Of a DNA stretch of 64,000 bases, positions 1 to 12,595 are shown one piece after another. Every line of letters starts with the position of its first letter. The stretch's first letter is position 1. This stretch comes from Nemertoderma westbladi (lineage: Eukaryota > Xenacoelomorpha > Nemertodermatida > Nemertodermatidae): assembly GCA_032718475.1 (NCBI GenBank), contig JAUCBJ010007525.1:1-64000 (forward strand). Reading direction: 5' to 3'. A program made the position numbers and the translations under genes. The notes beneath the pieces are model-generated. The model searched no databases, was not told the origin of the DNA, and worked only from the letters and a program-made list of their open reading frames with translations.

Positions 1-244
1 ATTCGGCCGACTGTTTGGTTTTTTTTAATGCTAAAATGGGGGTCTTCTGTGCTATGACAGATATAGAATTCTATAGTATTGTATAGCTTTGCAGCAATCG
101 AGATCAATCAACGAGATTCTGTAAAAATATTCCGAGGGTTAGCGTTAGGTTGCCCTCCTTGGGAACTGGGGCAAAGGGCGCATACGTGTTGCTCCGATGT
201 AGTCTAAAGTTTTCCTTGCCTAGGTACACAACAGTGAGAAATCT

Positions 245-335
245 ATACAGCCTTTAGACGGATTCGAACGTACGCGCTGCAAACACTATTATGAAAGCAG
301 TTCAGGCACTACATCCACTCAGACAATGGGACATG
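245..335 (-). repeat. tRNA-derived SINE head (candidate)
   Basis: On the minus strand a perfect B box (GTTCGAATCC, plus-strand 260-269) lies about 45 bases after an A-box-like TGTCTGAGTGGATGTAG (309-325), the spacing of an RNA polymerase III internal promoter. The A box resembles the leucine/serine tRNA type. The flanks do not close into an acceptor stem, so this is more likely the tRNA-like head of a SINE than a functional tRNA. The SINE body would run toward position 1. No second copy is visible in the window. Confidence 0.45.
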
Positions 336-345
336 TACCCTGATG

Positions 346-3300
346 TATTAGTGTCGAGTCTATTGCTACAAAGATTTTGGAAAAGTCCACCAGGCATTGA
401 AGTTGGTACTCGGATACTTGGATAATAATCATAAAATCATTGTCCGTTAGGGCCGAGTATTTAATATTAATTACTGTGACTTCACCCTGAGGTTAATATA
501 ATAAAATGTGATTGTTGTGTTCGTCCGTTTGCAGTTGCTGAATCTGAAAGTGCACTGATTGGGCATAAAGCGTATCATGCAACCCCGTCGTGTCGATGCC
601 ACACTTTCTACACAAATTATCCAGATCCTCGGTATTGAACAAGGTTCCCTCTTAATCTTACCGGGAGATTTATCTACAATATTCGAGCGGATATCGCGAA
701 TTACAATATCCACCGGAACCCTGTCTGTATCTGTCACATTTGGAACTCACACATTCCAGGATACTTAGATGTTATATTTATTTTATGACTATTGTGGAAT
801 CCGCACGTGGTAACCGAAATACTTGACCTTTTTTGTTCTTCAACAGTTTTTTATATAGGCTGAATATTATATATTGGCATACCATTTGTTATGTATATTC
901 CGATATTTCATCCAAATCCAATCCGATTAGACAAATACCTCGAATTGGATGAGGATTACTTGGATGAGGAGCACAAGGTGACTTTGTGAAACACTGGTCA
1001 TACCCTTCCTAGCGTTCCAGACACACAGGCGATCCGACGCAGGAGTCCTAGTCCACGTAGAACCAAATCACCAATGAGTCATTTCAGGGGGCGAGGAAGC
1101 GGTAACGAGTGAATACAAGGAGACGGAAGGCTCGCGAGCCTACCATAGCGTTATGCGCCCAGATAAAGGACTAGACCAGTAGGACGAACTCTATAGTCAT
1201 CAGGAGGACACTATATTATATTATAGTGATATATTCTATATAGTTTTATTTGGATTGATTTAATTTGGTGATTTGGTATTACGTAATTAAATGATTATTA
1301 TGTACGTTCTAAGAATATGTCTTACTTATTTGTATTATGTAATGAATATAAAGTTTTATATTTTATATTAGTTATATTTAACTTCTTATTTAACTACTTA
1401 TTTGACTTCTACACTCTACATAGCCAACTGAAGCACAATTAACAGAGTAACGTTTATATATTACATGGGATACACATTCTTACCTAGGATTGGCCTACCA
1501 ATGAATGTGCAATAATTAATGGTAAACCGCCCCATCATTGGTTGATCTGGCCAAACCCCTTTTCCCTGGCCCTATGCTAGCTTCCTCCTGAGATGGGCTA
1601 ATGTGCTGGCATCTCTCTCTCTAGCTGGCAATGCATATTTCCCTGGTGTCTTCGGTAGTGATATTATATAGGTAATATTGCATATCCAATTATGTAAATC
1701 ATACCTTTCCCCATTTTCCGCTGGGTGGTGCAGCAAATTGGATCCGCTAACACTCCCTCGCATGCTATCTTCCCGGTGAGAAGATAGCATCAACTTAAAG
1801 TGCGCTCCAATTCCGCTGGAATCCAATCTAATACTGGATGTGGCGTGGAGTTTTTTTCTTGGGGCCAGTTTTCCAGACTGGCCCCTCTGGGTCTGTTCTC
1901 ACTACCCACCCACCCTTGGTACATCTGCGAGCTAAGTTGTACCAAGGTGTTTGGCGTCTCTGTCTAGACGATCGCCCTTCTTCCTCACCAAATTTTCTTT
2001 CCCGGACACCATCGTCTAATCTCCTCACCACCTCCTTACCTTATTAGACCCATAGGACTCATCCTCCACTCCGCTAGCTCCACACATTTTCGAGCCCTTC
2101 ATCTTTCCCCAAACTATCGCACCTCATCGCCATATTACTCTCGTACCCAACCCCGTTTTACTCTCACTCTCTATACTCCTATTGGGTTTCACATAAACCT
2201 GCATACGCGCGCTGTATGTATGGTAAGTGAGCCCTCTGTCTCGTCCTCGTGTTTCAGTCAATTAGTCCCCAATCCCAGTAGCTAATTGGAAAAAGTTACA
2301 TGTGACTATAGTACATTATTTGATGGTTATATATTATCACACTACGATTGGTTCTTTTATAAATCTTATTTATATTGTTTATATTTAGGGCGAGAATATT
2401 TTACTTTAGTCTACAATTCCGGCGCTGCCTTCCAGGCATCCTGATGCTTTCTCGTCATTAAATTACATCAGTGGACAACATCTGGAGCGTCGGTCTAGAA
2501 TTCTATCCCATCCTTCCAGTTCATTGTAGTTCTTCTTTTTTATTCCCATCCTGGCTTTGACGCTACCTGCCATCCTGTTTGTTCTTAGTCATGGATGTAT
2601 TTGCCGCCATGGCTTTACTAATCCCTGGTGTCAGTTCCCTGGGCTTCGTTGTTACCATCTCTTGATAACGTTTCGCTGGTAGTCCCATCAAGTGTCCCTC
2701 CTACCCATACCCTCGGTTGCGCCCCTTGGGACATTTCTTATCTCGCAGGATATGAGCCCTCATAATAAATCCTAAACTCCGCCCTGTTGTTTAATGACCA
2801 CACATCCAGTTGTCGCTGGATATTGGTGACCCCTCCGTGTGCTACCTCCCGGCAGCCTGGTGGGCAAATGGCAATTTCTTCCCGGTTGTCCGAGGTTTTC
2901 ATTTACATGAAACATTCCACCCCTCTACGACACAGTGGAGGAGCCTGCCAAAATCGTTTTATCCTCTTTATCCAGTGTCCCATGGATCCCCACTAGCCGT
3001 TATCTTTTTCACCGTTTCTCCACCATCCCATCTTGGTAAGGTTCAGTATGACAAGAGACGACCAATTCTACCTGATTCAGTGTTAAAATTCGGGATGGCC
3101 TACCCCTTTCTCCTCTTTCTCCCTATGTGTTGATATTCTCTCTAACCCATATGGGCATTTCCACAGAAAATGGGACACGATATGAAAAAAATAAAACTTT
3201 AAAAAATAAGCAATATGTCATGATTTATTGGGTAAAATTTCATAAATTTTTCGAATTTGACAAAATTTACATTGATTTCAGGGTATAAAATATGAAATTT

Positions 3301-3899
3301 TGCGATTATATCGACCATCATCAAGGAAAAACGTAAAACACGTAAAAACGAAAAAAATACCAAAATTCAAGGCGAAATATATATAGGCTATCCTTGGTAT
3401 CATTGTAATCAACCGTAAATGCACATTCCAATGAGGTAGTTCTATGCCATAAACATAGAACGCTTCTCATACAATAAGCATTGAAAGCTACCTGTACCCA
3501 ATTGTAACGTCCAATACTTTTTTTTACATTTTTTCTCAATTACTTCTATTGTTTGGCAAACCATATCGAAATTAAAATGACTCAATGCCGACGTCGGGAG
3601 CTCCGGTTCACTTAACTCACCTTGCGCATTTCCGCTCATTAGTGGGGTGCCCGTAGCCCCCCCCCCCCCACCCGTCACTTCTCATCTCACCCCTTTCCCC
3701 ACGCTCCCTTCTAGTCGACACGTCGCTTCTGTTCTCCCTGGGTTCATTCGCCTGCGTCTCCTGCCACATTTTCGCACGGCCTTGTAGGCCTCCGTCAGGC
3801 GAATTATTTACTCCGCGGTCATTTATATTAATTATACCGTTACATTTTCACCACCATTATTTTTATTATATTATTACTTAGCCCTTCATCATTATTATT
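346..3899. other. Non-coding stretch, no recognisable gene
   Basis: I see no supported gene here. The open frames are short, under about 110 codons, and lack recognisable domains. Local features are AT-rich segments (about 1200-1440 and 3180-3300), a short C-tract near 3660-3670 and a small hairpin at 1762-1790. Part of it may be old transposon sequence, but I could not assign a family. Confidence 0.6.
1762..1790. repeat. Small perfect hairpin
   Basis: ATGCTATCTTC (1762-1772) pairs perfectly with GAAGATAGCAT (1780-1790) across a 7-nt loop. There is no T tract or gene next to it, so I assign no role. Confidence 0.6.
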
Positions 3900-4170
3900 T
3901 AGATTATTTTGTTCACCGTTGTTATTTATTACGTTATTATTATATTTGAATTATTTATCGCACCAATATTAAGATTATTATTACTTACCAAAACATTATT
4001 TCCTGTAAGAAAAGTGCCCTCATTATTATTAGAATTATCAACTACGGTATTGTTATTATTAACGTTCCCACTAAACATATTGTCATTGTCACATCAGTTC
4101 TGTGTTTGTCGTCCAGTACCTCTAAGTGGAGTATTAACAAAAGTTTCCATCATCCCTGGTTCCTCATAAA
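3900..4170 (-). other. ATT/AAT-rich stretch, possible Asn-rich coding remnant
   Basis: The plus strand is full of interspersed ATT triplets. Read on the minus strand it gives a broken asparagine-rich frame with runs of N and several stops, as in decayed low-complexity gag-like or nuclear protein sequence. A degenerate trinucleotide repeat explains it equally well. No domain is recognised. Confidence 0.3.
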
Positions 4171-5679
4171 TACTTACCGTGCTACTTACATAATATAAAT
4201 ACAAATCAGCTTCGCTCTCTTATAAACCCAGTTTTGGCAGTTCAACCCGGCGTTTCTGTTTCGCCTGCTACAGCATCAACCCCTTCAACCGGGTGTGCAG
4301 TGCATATCATCCCTCATTCTCTTACCCACTCTCCTCTCCTCTCTAATCTTTACGCTCGTTCATCTCTCTTTCCTCCCTCGTGTCTCGCTCTTTGCACTCA
4401 CTCTTTTCTTTACCCTCCCTCTCTTTATTTATTATTTAATCCCCCGCGCATCCACCAGATAAAGGCCCTATGTACACTACACCATACGGCATTACCCCAG
4501 ATCACCACAATTCAAACAGTTATGTGGCGACCCCTCTCGCCCTTTCATTCGCCAATTCCCCCTGCCCAAATTGGACTATGTAGTGAAAATGTTTATTACA
4601 CTCACCGAGTCTGCTGCTCAACTTGGGCTCGTCTACCTTTCCTCCTGTCTTGGCGTCTTGAGGATCCTTCTCGTGGCATTGGATCCGCATCGTAGGCGAT
4701 CGCTCGTCTCGACATCCTCCTAGCTGTAAAAATAATAACAATACATTGAAACTAAAAAAATAAAAATCAACAATATATAAATCTCGGGTCCTAATAAAAA
4801 CTCCCAAAATAACCCAATAGAACCCAAAAAAAACCACCCAAAAGAAACCAATAAAAGACCCAAGAAACCGAGAAACACCAATAAACCAAAAGAACCCCTA
4901 AACACCTAAAAGAACCCAAAATAACCTAGATTTGTTATAAACATTAGATTTTTACCTCCAAATCTGCTGGCAGATGTCTTTTTCCGCAGATTTTCTGCCA
5001 CTTGTTCTTGAAACTATACTTCGAATTACATAACCTGACTGATCTTAACCCGACCTAATTAATACTTACGTTCTACTGTAAGTTACTTGCAAGTCACACA
5101 GAAAACTCAAACACAGAGTAGTGGTCAGTGGAAGGCTACAAATAACTACAGCTTTACAAACTTGCAGCGTTTCAGGGGGAAAAAGTAGCTTAGCTAGTGT
5201 TGTTCTATTTTACCGTTGTGGCGCGAAGATATAAAGAGAAGGGTTCATGCCATCATAAAATTCGTTATTTATAATTTCGGGTTAAATTGAGTTCTGTTTT
5301 TTCCCATTTATGTCTATTGTAAATATTTATAAAACTAATAATAATTATTGTAATGTCTACTTCCTTAAGAGAGTCCCATAACTTCCTTAAGAAAGTCATA
5401 GTTACTCCCGCGGTGCCTAGTATTATGCATACAGATAGCAACGTGTGGGCACACCGTTATACAAAATTAATTAATAAACTTTCATATTATTTTACTGATG
5501 GAAGAGAGAGGATACTGACAAGACAAGATTATTCATTGATGAAGATGAGGTTATTTCGTGTGTGTTAATTTATTAATATTAATATTCAAATTTATTCAAA
5601 TTCCATATTTTTGTGCCGCTATATTTTAGTTAGTTTTGTGTTGATATAGTAACCGAGTTCGAGGGAGAAAGAAATTTAA
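4171..5679. other. Non-coding stretch, no recognisable gene
   Basis: It contains pyrimidine-rich sequence (about 4300-4450), an A/C-rich low-complexity run (4786-4925) and AT-rich DNA. Open frames are short and uninformative. Confidence 0.55.
4786..4925. repeat. A/C-rich low-complexity tract
   Basis: Degenerate reiterations of AACCCAAAA-type units, almost free of G, run for about 140 bases. It is a cryptic simple repeat with no visible unit boundaries and no flanking target duplication. Confidence 0.6.
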
Positions 5680-7640
5680 GGAAGCTACTGATCTAGTATT
5701 ATATTGTTGTATATTTATTGTGAGTATTGCCCCATAGTATTATACCGTATTGTATGTATGGATGAATAAGTGAAAAATAAAGTAATTTTAGTATATTCTG
5801 TGGTAAGATATAACGTAGTTTAAAAAATATACCGCATGATTTTGATATTTTTTTGTGTATGTATGCGCAATGGTATTTCCAAGATAATTTGTTGTCAATC
5901 CAGATACCCAGAAATTTTGTTTCGTTTTTAATTTTGATTACAGTATAGTTTATTTTAATGGTTGAGCTAAGTTTTGAGTTTTATTTGAATTTGAGAATAA
6001 TAATTATTCAGTTTTCTTTAGATTGAGTGATAACTTGTTGTCTAATTTTTGGAGTTCAATATTAACTGTTGATATTAAAGAGTTTGTATTAGAATGTGTG
6101 TGCAGTAGGTTAGTGTCGTCAGCAAAAAGCGTAGTGATTAGGGATGTGCGTGCAGTTTGGTAAGTCTTTTATATAAAGTAAAAAGAGTGTACTGCTTAGT
6201 GTAGCGCCTTGTGGAGTACCACAGAGGGGTGTTAAAGGGTCGGATTGTATATTACTTAGAACGACTGTGTGTGATCTGTCAGTAAGAAAGCTCTTGAGTA
6301 GATCGTGTGGGAGGCCTCTTATTCCGTAACTGTTTAGTTTTTTTAATAATATCCCGTGGTCTAAAGTGTCAAATGCCTTCTTCAAGTCAATAGAGACTAT
6401 ACAACCAGTATTCTGTGAGTCTAGTGCTTCTTGTAGGCGTTCTGTTATTGATAGTATGGCATCTGTCGTAATTAATTTTTTTCTAAATCCGTATTCAGTC
6501 GCATAATATAGAGTATTTGTTTAGGTAGCTCAGTAGTTGTGTATTAATTATCCGTTTATATAATTTACTAAATAGTGGTAGAATAGATATGGGACGGTAA
6601 TTATTTTTGTCAGTAGGATCTCCGGTTTTGTAAATGGGTGTAATTTTCGCACGTTTTAATATTTTGGGGAAGAAGCCATGTTGTATTGATAAATTAATTA
6701 AATATGTTAAATGGGGGTCTAGATCGTAAGCGGCTATTTTAATTAATTTAATTGGAAATTTGTCATTGGTGGCACAGTTGTTGTCTAAGTCTAATATATT
6801 ATATATTACTTCCATTTCAGTAGTTTCAGATAAGTAAAATGAATTTGCTTTGCGGTGCGTTATAAAACGAGTTGGATTTCTATTACTTTTTGGAATATAT
6901 TCAGATAATTTTGAACCAACGGTGGCAAAGTGTTCATTAAATATATTAGCAATTTCGTTGGAATTAGTTACTTCTTGTGGACCTTTTGATGTAGTGATTA
7001 TAAATTTTTTGGGTGCATTTAGATTTTTTCGCTTATTTATTGCTTGATTAATGGTTTCCCAGGTTTTTTCATGTTACATTTATTTATTATTATTTATACT
7101 TTTTAAATTTTGATGCATAATATTGTTTTTCAGCTGATCTAAGGATTTTTGTCAATTGATTACGGTATGTTTTATATTGTTGTTGATTTTGTAGTTTAGG
7201 ATTCTTAGATTGAGTGGCGTAAAGAAGAAGAGTTGGATTCAAGTATTTTTATGTAATTATTGGATGGGTTTGATGGCTTTTTTTTCCTCGTGAAGGTAGC
7301 CCATGTAGACTCGCAGTTTGGTAACATTAAATATTTTCTTTCAGATACAGTTAATTCGTTTTTTATATAAATACTGTAGCTGTGCCTCCGCGGTTTCTTT
7401 TACCGTATGCTCGGTTGGTAGTTAGTGGCCGTGAGTAACCTGGTATTTGTAAGTAATCTAGGTCAGAATCATCAGTGAGGAATGTTTCAGTAAATGTTAG
7501 TATGTCAAATTGGGTGTTAAGTGAAGATAGTTAGTCAATAATAGCGGAAAAGTTTAGTTTTAGGCTCCTACAGTTTATATTAAAAATGGATAAGTTGTTG
7601 TTATTTATATTATTAAATGTATTATTAAATTTAAGTTCAT
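5680..7640 (-). pseudogene. Degenerate non-LTR retrotransposon (CR1/Jockey-like) ORF2
   Basis: Minus-strand translation shows, in order, an APE endonuclease start (about 7560-7400, motif FNINCRSLKLNFSAIID and a nearby TETFLT), the reverse transcriptase fingers (6495-6815, NNYRPISILPLFSKL), the palm (6119-6385, KKAFDTLDHGILLKKL and GTPQGATLSSTLF), the FADD catalytic box at about 6110-6125, and the thumb/C-terminal part (about 5700-6060, KFLGIWIDNKLSW and a YG..LWGN-like end). The order and motifs fit CR1/Rex/Jockey-group LINEs. Several frameshifts and stops split it, one of them just before FADD, so it is dead. The 5' part may continue to about 7930, where a foldback repeat begins. Confidence 0.85.
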
Positions 7641-7904
7641 CGTAGTATTGACAATTTGAGATGTTATTTTTTAAATTTGTATCTGGATCAATATAGTTAA
7701 AAGTGCTATTATAATCAGTATAATTTTCAAGTAATAGAATATCATCTTCAGCATCATCATTAAGGAAAAAAATTTTTCCTTAGCATCAGTTGAAACATCA
7801 TTAAATGGAAATACCCCTTCGTTTCTCAAACAGATAATTCCTATGAGTTCAATTTTGACCTCAGGTAAATGAGAGGGTTGGGGTGGTCCAAAAAAACTTT
7901 TCGT

Positions 7905-8540
7905 CGAATTTAAACTGAGTTTGCACATCAGATGTCATCAAATGAGCCCAAACTTCGATAGATACCAAAATTTTGATTTGGGGATGACAGTAAATATTTC
8001 CACAGGCACATGGCCAGTTCCCGCCCTTGGCACAAGTGAGTCATATTCCCCATTTTTGTGATGATCAACTTCTATTATTCCTACTGCATTGATATTACGC
8101 TCATTTAGAACCGCACCCAATGACCGATTTAGTTGGTGTAGAGTTGGTCCTTCAAAACAAGCATAGAGTGAATAGTTTTTGAGATATTGCAGATAATGTG
8201 AAGTCCGGCACAAGACAAAATTAGCGCCTTGATGCGATATTGACAAATACCTGACAAATATCTCAAAAACTATTCGCTTTACTGTATGCTTGTTTTGAAG
8301 GTGTCTACAACAACTAAATCGGTCATTGCGGTTCTAAATGAGCATAATATCAATGCAGTAGGAATACTAGAAGTGGATCATCACAAAATGGGGAATATGA
8401 CTCACTTGTGCCAAGGGCAGGAACTGGCCATGTGCCTGTGGGAATATTTACTGTCCTCCCCAAATCAAAATTTTGGTATCTTTCTAAGTTTGGGCCCATT
8501 TGATGACATCTGATTTGCGAACTGAGTTGAAATCAAATAA
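7905..8540. repeat. Foldback element: approximately 285-bp inverted arms
   Basis: The left arm (about 7905-8188) and right arm (about 8256-8540) are near-complementary for most of their length; for example CAGATGTCATCAAATG at 7929-7944 pairs with CATTTGATGACATCTG ending at 8512. A loop of about 65 bases separates them. Each arm can be read as a short peptide, which is why related frames appear on opposite strands, but the arms are best explained as a foldback or MITE. I found no convincing target duplication. It abuts the 5' side of the LINE remnant. Confidence 0.8.
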
Positions 8541-9148
8541 AGTTTTTGTTGATATTGAATGGTACAGGTACAAAACACGATGAGATGAAATTTGACCTCA
8601 AAGTCAATATGTGTAGGCCCCTATAAATTGTAAAATGGAATAGACCCCCTTGCAAATATTTACATTTTTGTTTTTCTAATTGAGAAGTACTATAAAATAA
8701 TAAATGTCACAAAATTTCGAGATTAAATATCAATATGTGATAAATTTGTGTAAGTTTAAATCTTCGATAGGTCAAAAATGACACCAAAGAGAGCACAAGG
8801 GTTAAATCGACTGCAGTTTTCAAGCCCGCCTCTAGGCTGGTGTAAAGTGATCAAGGGCATCATCTGCTTAGATTTTGCTTATTTTTCTTTCAAGATTACA
8901 CTTGCATAAATTTATGTCACCTGCTGCGCGAAGGACACTAAGTTAAACAAATTATAGCTATGGATAGCAGCGCAAGCAACCCGCAGCGCCAAGCCTTTTA
9001 GCTCTAAGCTGGCTCCCAAACTACAAGCAAATAGACAATGGGTCAACGGTCAACAACAAACAACCCCTCTACCCTGGTAGCCAATGAGAGAACCTAGAGC
9101 TTTCGAGTATTTTTAGTAATTATTACAGGTAGGTAGGTATATTAATGC
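8541..9148. other. Non-coding spacer before the BEL element
   Basis: No gene or repeat is recognised. The last five bases (AATGC, 9144-9148) form the left side of the BEL element's target duplication. Confidence 0.5.
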
Positions 9149-9448
9149 TGTAAAAGCTTTTGTGGGATAACTGATTCGTTTGCCTTGCTAACCAGTTCCC
9201 CCCCAGTCGCTAGAATACTCTAAAAAGGGATCTATAACTCGAATAGCACAAGCTACCGGCTGATTGGCTGATTCGCTGTGCGAAGGGATCTGGGCTACGT
9301 TTGATTGTCCAACTAGCTTGGGAAAGTATCTCCCAATAGAATTTGAGTTGATTTTGATTTCGACCTATCACAGATCTACTGAACTGAATTTTCCTATCTT
9401 TATGCTCTTTCTCTGTGTTGGGTGGAAGCCTTTGTAAATAAGGTTATT

Positions 9449-9504
9449 CTTATCAGTTTTCAGTGTTGTTGGTCTTCTTATCAGTTTTCAGTGTTGTTGG
9501 TCTT
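9449..9504. repeat. 28-bp tandem duplication private to the 5' LTR
   Basis: The unit begins CTTATCAGTTTTCAGTGTTG and occurs at 9449-9476 and again at 9477-9504. The 3' LTR has a single copy, so the duplication arose after insertion or during reverse transcription. Confidence 0.9.
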
Positions 9505-10048
9505 TCTTTCCTGAGCCAGGAGAGAACGGCTTGTAAATATTTTGTGCTTTTCTGTTTTAGTCTAACACTAGTAGGCTTAATTATAAAGGGCATATATCCG
9601 TTATCACAACAACAAACATATCAAAACAAACCAAACAATCCACACTGAATTACTGTGCATACCTTTATATTGTTATACTGCTATTTACTGTCAGTTCTTC
9701 ATAATATGGTTGATGAATTATTATATTTGGAATAACGATAAATAACCCCGAAACCCAATATTCTTGATATACCGAAGGTAAGAGAGAAAGGTTACATATA
9801 ACGATTGTGACTTATGTTAAAGTGGTTTGAAGTGAATCTAATGTTATTTGATAGACCCTACATGAGTCAGTCCGTGTTCCTTTTATATATAACTAAAATC
9901 AGTGAAGATCGGCAGATCAGTGTGCAGTATTGTGCAGCATTGTGTATGGGTGAACCTGATAACGAAGCATTTCCTAAAGAATGCGCCATATAAGTGAATT
10001 ATAACTAAGCCATATCATTGTGAGTAGTTTAAGTCATAACTCTGTTTG

Positions 10049-10056
10049 TATAAATA
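10049..10056 (+). promoter_or_regulatory. Candidate LTR TATA box
   Basis: TATAAATA lies about 285 bp before the end of the 5' LTR. If used, transcription would start near 10080, leaving an R-U5 of about 260 bp. A second AT-rich TATATATAA lies at about 9884-9893. The same box is kept in the 3' LTR, downstream of the MITE insertion. Confidence 0.4.
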
Positions 10057-10392
10057 GAGCGCCACGTCCTAAAGGAACTGTTAATATTCCCCGAAGGTGA
10101 ATAATATTGTCAGAGATTATATAATACTGTCAGTCGAATAATACATTAGGCTTACATAGCAATAAGATTAAGCCGTCGAACCCAATCTCCCGGGTATATC
10201 CAGCGGGTGAATGATCGCGCACAGATTGGTTTCGACTAGTGTAGTGAATTAAATACTTGTCATAGACTAAAAGTGATTTATTATCTAGAAGACATCATAA
10301 TTTGGCGGGTTAAACTGCCAAAGGTCTAAAAGCGCGAACAATAACGGATATCGCTTCTTTATTGCAGTAAGCAATAAAGTTGGGAGTACTGG

Positions 10393-10540
10393 TCAACCGG
10401 TAAACCTGAACGGTGTATCTGTAGGTCAGTAGGCCCAACTGCCAGAACCGGTACTGCTGTAGGCCCGTAGGTCCAACTGCCAGAACCGGTACTTCTGTAG
10501 GTCCGTAGGCCTAACTGTCCTAACCGGTACTTCCCGTATA
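10393..10540. repeat. Three approximately 47-bp tandem repeats in the BEL leader
   Basis: Three diverged copies share the phrase AACTGCCAGAACCGGTACT preceded by GTAGGTC/GTAGGCC. The third has CTGTCCTAACCGGTACTT. Each carries the palindrome ACCGGT. Confidence 0.7.
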
Positions 10541-10711
10541 AGTACAGCAGTATTATTCGATTTGATTATATATGCCGGTAGGTCTTAATAATTAATCGGG
10601 GACGCCTGGTTTTTATTGGGATTTTACTTAGGCCTATTTCTGTCAGTTTTATTTATTTGTAGGCCAGTATTGAGCAGAAGGCGTGTAAGCCTGATCAGAT
10701 TGTGCAGACAA

Positions 10712-11285
10712 TTTGTAGGCTGGACTGTTGTCTGATTGCTGTTAGGTCTGAACGGATTGCAGTGTGTGTAGATCACCTGTCCGATAAAGAACGGTTAGGA
10801 AGTAGGGGCAGCGAATGCTGTAAGGTAAACCCCCAAATAAAGAATAAGTCGTACTACTGGGTTAGAACGCATACTACCTAATTATTTCGGAGTCTGCATG
10901 TCCTGTAGTTTATTTAGGCTTGAGAGTAGTCTGCCATCGTTGAGTCTGTACTTTGTTTGTGTAAGTCTGTACGGGTAGCGTATAATATTTATTTAGATAA
11001 TTTGTAGGCTGGATAGTTGTCTGGCTGTTATTAGGTCTGAACGGATTGCAGCGTGTGTAGATCACTTGTCCGATAAAGAACGGTTAGGAAGTAGGGGCAG
11101 CGAATGCTGTAAGGTAAACCCCCAAATAAAGAATAAGTCGTACTACTGGGTTAGAACGCATACTACCTAATTATTTCGGAGTCTGCATATACCGTAGTTT
11201 GTTTAGGCTTGATAGTAGTCTGTCAGTGTTCGGTCTGCATTTTGTTTGAGTAGTTTGTACGCGCAGCGTAATATTTATTATTCAG
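10712..11285. repeat. Two 289-bp tandem repeats in the BEL leader
   Basis: Copy 1 begins TTTGTAGGCTGGACTGTTG at 10712 and copy 2 begins TTTGTAGGCTGGATAGTTG at 11001. They stay closely similar to about 11285. Both include GATAAAGAACGGTTAGGAAG and the putative donor AAGGTAAAC. Duplicated packaging or splicing signals are possible, but this is inference. Confidence 0.85.
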
Positions 11286-12207
11286 AGTTTATGCGATTAT
11301 TCGCAACATTCATTCCCCAAGTTTGTTCCTACAGTAATTGTGTTTGTTATACATACCGCTATAGTTAAATTAACCCCGGTACTACACGGGCTGCTTGGCG
11401 TAGGTAAAGACTGGTGATTTTGTGCATCGGTCACTCCAGCAGATGCCGTGGTTCTTTTAGCTGTTCAAGTATATTTAACTACAGATTACATGTTATACAA
11501 GTACTCGTACCTAATTTAGGGTTTAGTGTACAGTGCTTTCTGAAAGTAATTAGTAGGCATTATATTTGTGTTGTAAAGTGGTTGATAGGCACGTTCGATT
11601 AGCTCTATTAACTTCTAGGTAGGAACACTCCGTGATACATAACGTAGTACCTGTAGCGATACGGCTATAGGTCGTCAGGCGGTGGTATTTTCCTATCTGG
11701 ACAACGCAGTGTACTTACTACTACTTATTATTTCAAATACCGTAGTACCCTGTCCGTTGTAATAACCAGATTTCTAACCCTTTGTTAGGCTGGTTTGTAG
11801 ACTTCTTGTAAAATTACCCTAAAAATTTCGTATTTGTGTTTTTTGTAAATTTTTGTGTTTATTTAGAGATTGTAATCTCACCCGAATTGTACGTAATTTG
11901 TAGTATTAAGTAACTTAGGTAAATTAGAATTATTTGTTTTAGTGTCCTATAAGTAACACTTCACTGAAAGCGCACCGCTTTGTGTAGTGATTGCTCCTCA
12001 GAAATAATAACATTTATTTCAAACATTGACAAAACCCATTAAAACGGGTATATATATATTATAAATCAAATCTAACGATTTATAAATAGTAGGCCTACCA
12101 TACAACCATTAGGTCTCCATATCAGTTGGTCTACTGCTCAAATAGCGGTAATAAAGTAAGTAAAGTAACCAAGTAACCCTAAAAATTCAGAAATTCAATT
12201 ATTTAAA

Positions 12208-12440
12208 GTAATTGATATACCGGTATTTACGATAGGCCTATTATCTTTATTTCTATAAATTTAGGCTGAAACTATACCGGTACTTTATAATTAATTCTAG
12301 TCCAGAATTATAATTATATATACTACAAAACTGTAAGCTGTATACCGGTATTCCCGATAGGCCTATTATATATTTATATATATTTGCTAAAATTATACCG
12401 GTATTCTGTGATAAACCTAGTCTGTAATAATAGTTATATA
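12208..12440. repeat. Approximately 115-bp tandem repeats with TACCGGTA and TAGGCCTA palindromes
   Basis: Two diverged copies of a unit containing ATACCGGTATT, GATAGGCCTATTAT and ATAGTTATATATACTA sit just upstream of the gag-pol start. The palindromes are common elsewhere in the window, so they need not be specific to this element. Confidence 0.6.
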
Positions 12441-12595
12441 TACTATAAGCATACCGGTATTCTAATATATTATATATATCACGCTACACTGAGTAGCAGT
12501 ACCGGTAATTAATTACTAGGCTAGCAGTTAATACTGAGTTACTAGACTTGCTCAGACTGTAATACAGCAGTAGACATTCAACTGTATACATAAAC

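Larger units (their letters stand above)
9149..10340 (+). repeat. 5' LTR of the BEL/Pao element
   Basis: It spans 1192 bp from TGTAAAAGC to GCGCGAACA and matches 26763-29501 once the inserted MITE is removed. It differs from the 3' copy by an extra 28-bp tandem duplication (9449-9504), a short indel near 9565 and a few point changes. A short LTR frame that is open in the 3' copy is closed here by a TAA, so coding potential in the LTR is not conserved. Confidence 0.92.
10341..12595 (+). other. Untranslated leader of the BEL element
   Basis: It runs for 2255 bases between the 5' LTR and the gag-pol start and has no long ORF. It is built from several tandem-repeat families (described separately), and each of the two long repeat copies contains an AAG|GTAAAC splice-donor match (GT at 10825 and 11114). 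No clear TGG-type primer-binding site follows the LTR; the bases there read ATAACGGATATCGC. Confidence 0.7.

Noticed and set aside
245-335. Functional tRNA gene
   Set aside because: A and B boxes are present, but the flanks do not form an acceptor stem.
2787-3133. Overlapping 69- and 107-codon frames
   Set aside because: No domain, homologous pattern or codon signal that I can recognise; likely chance frames.
7938-8513. Two related peptides on opposite strands taken as a duplicated gene
   Set aside because: They are the two arms of the foldback repeat.
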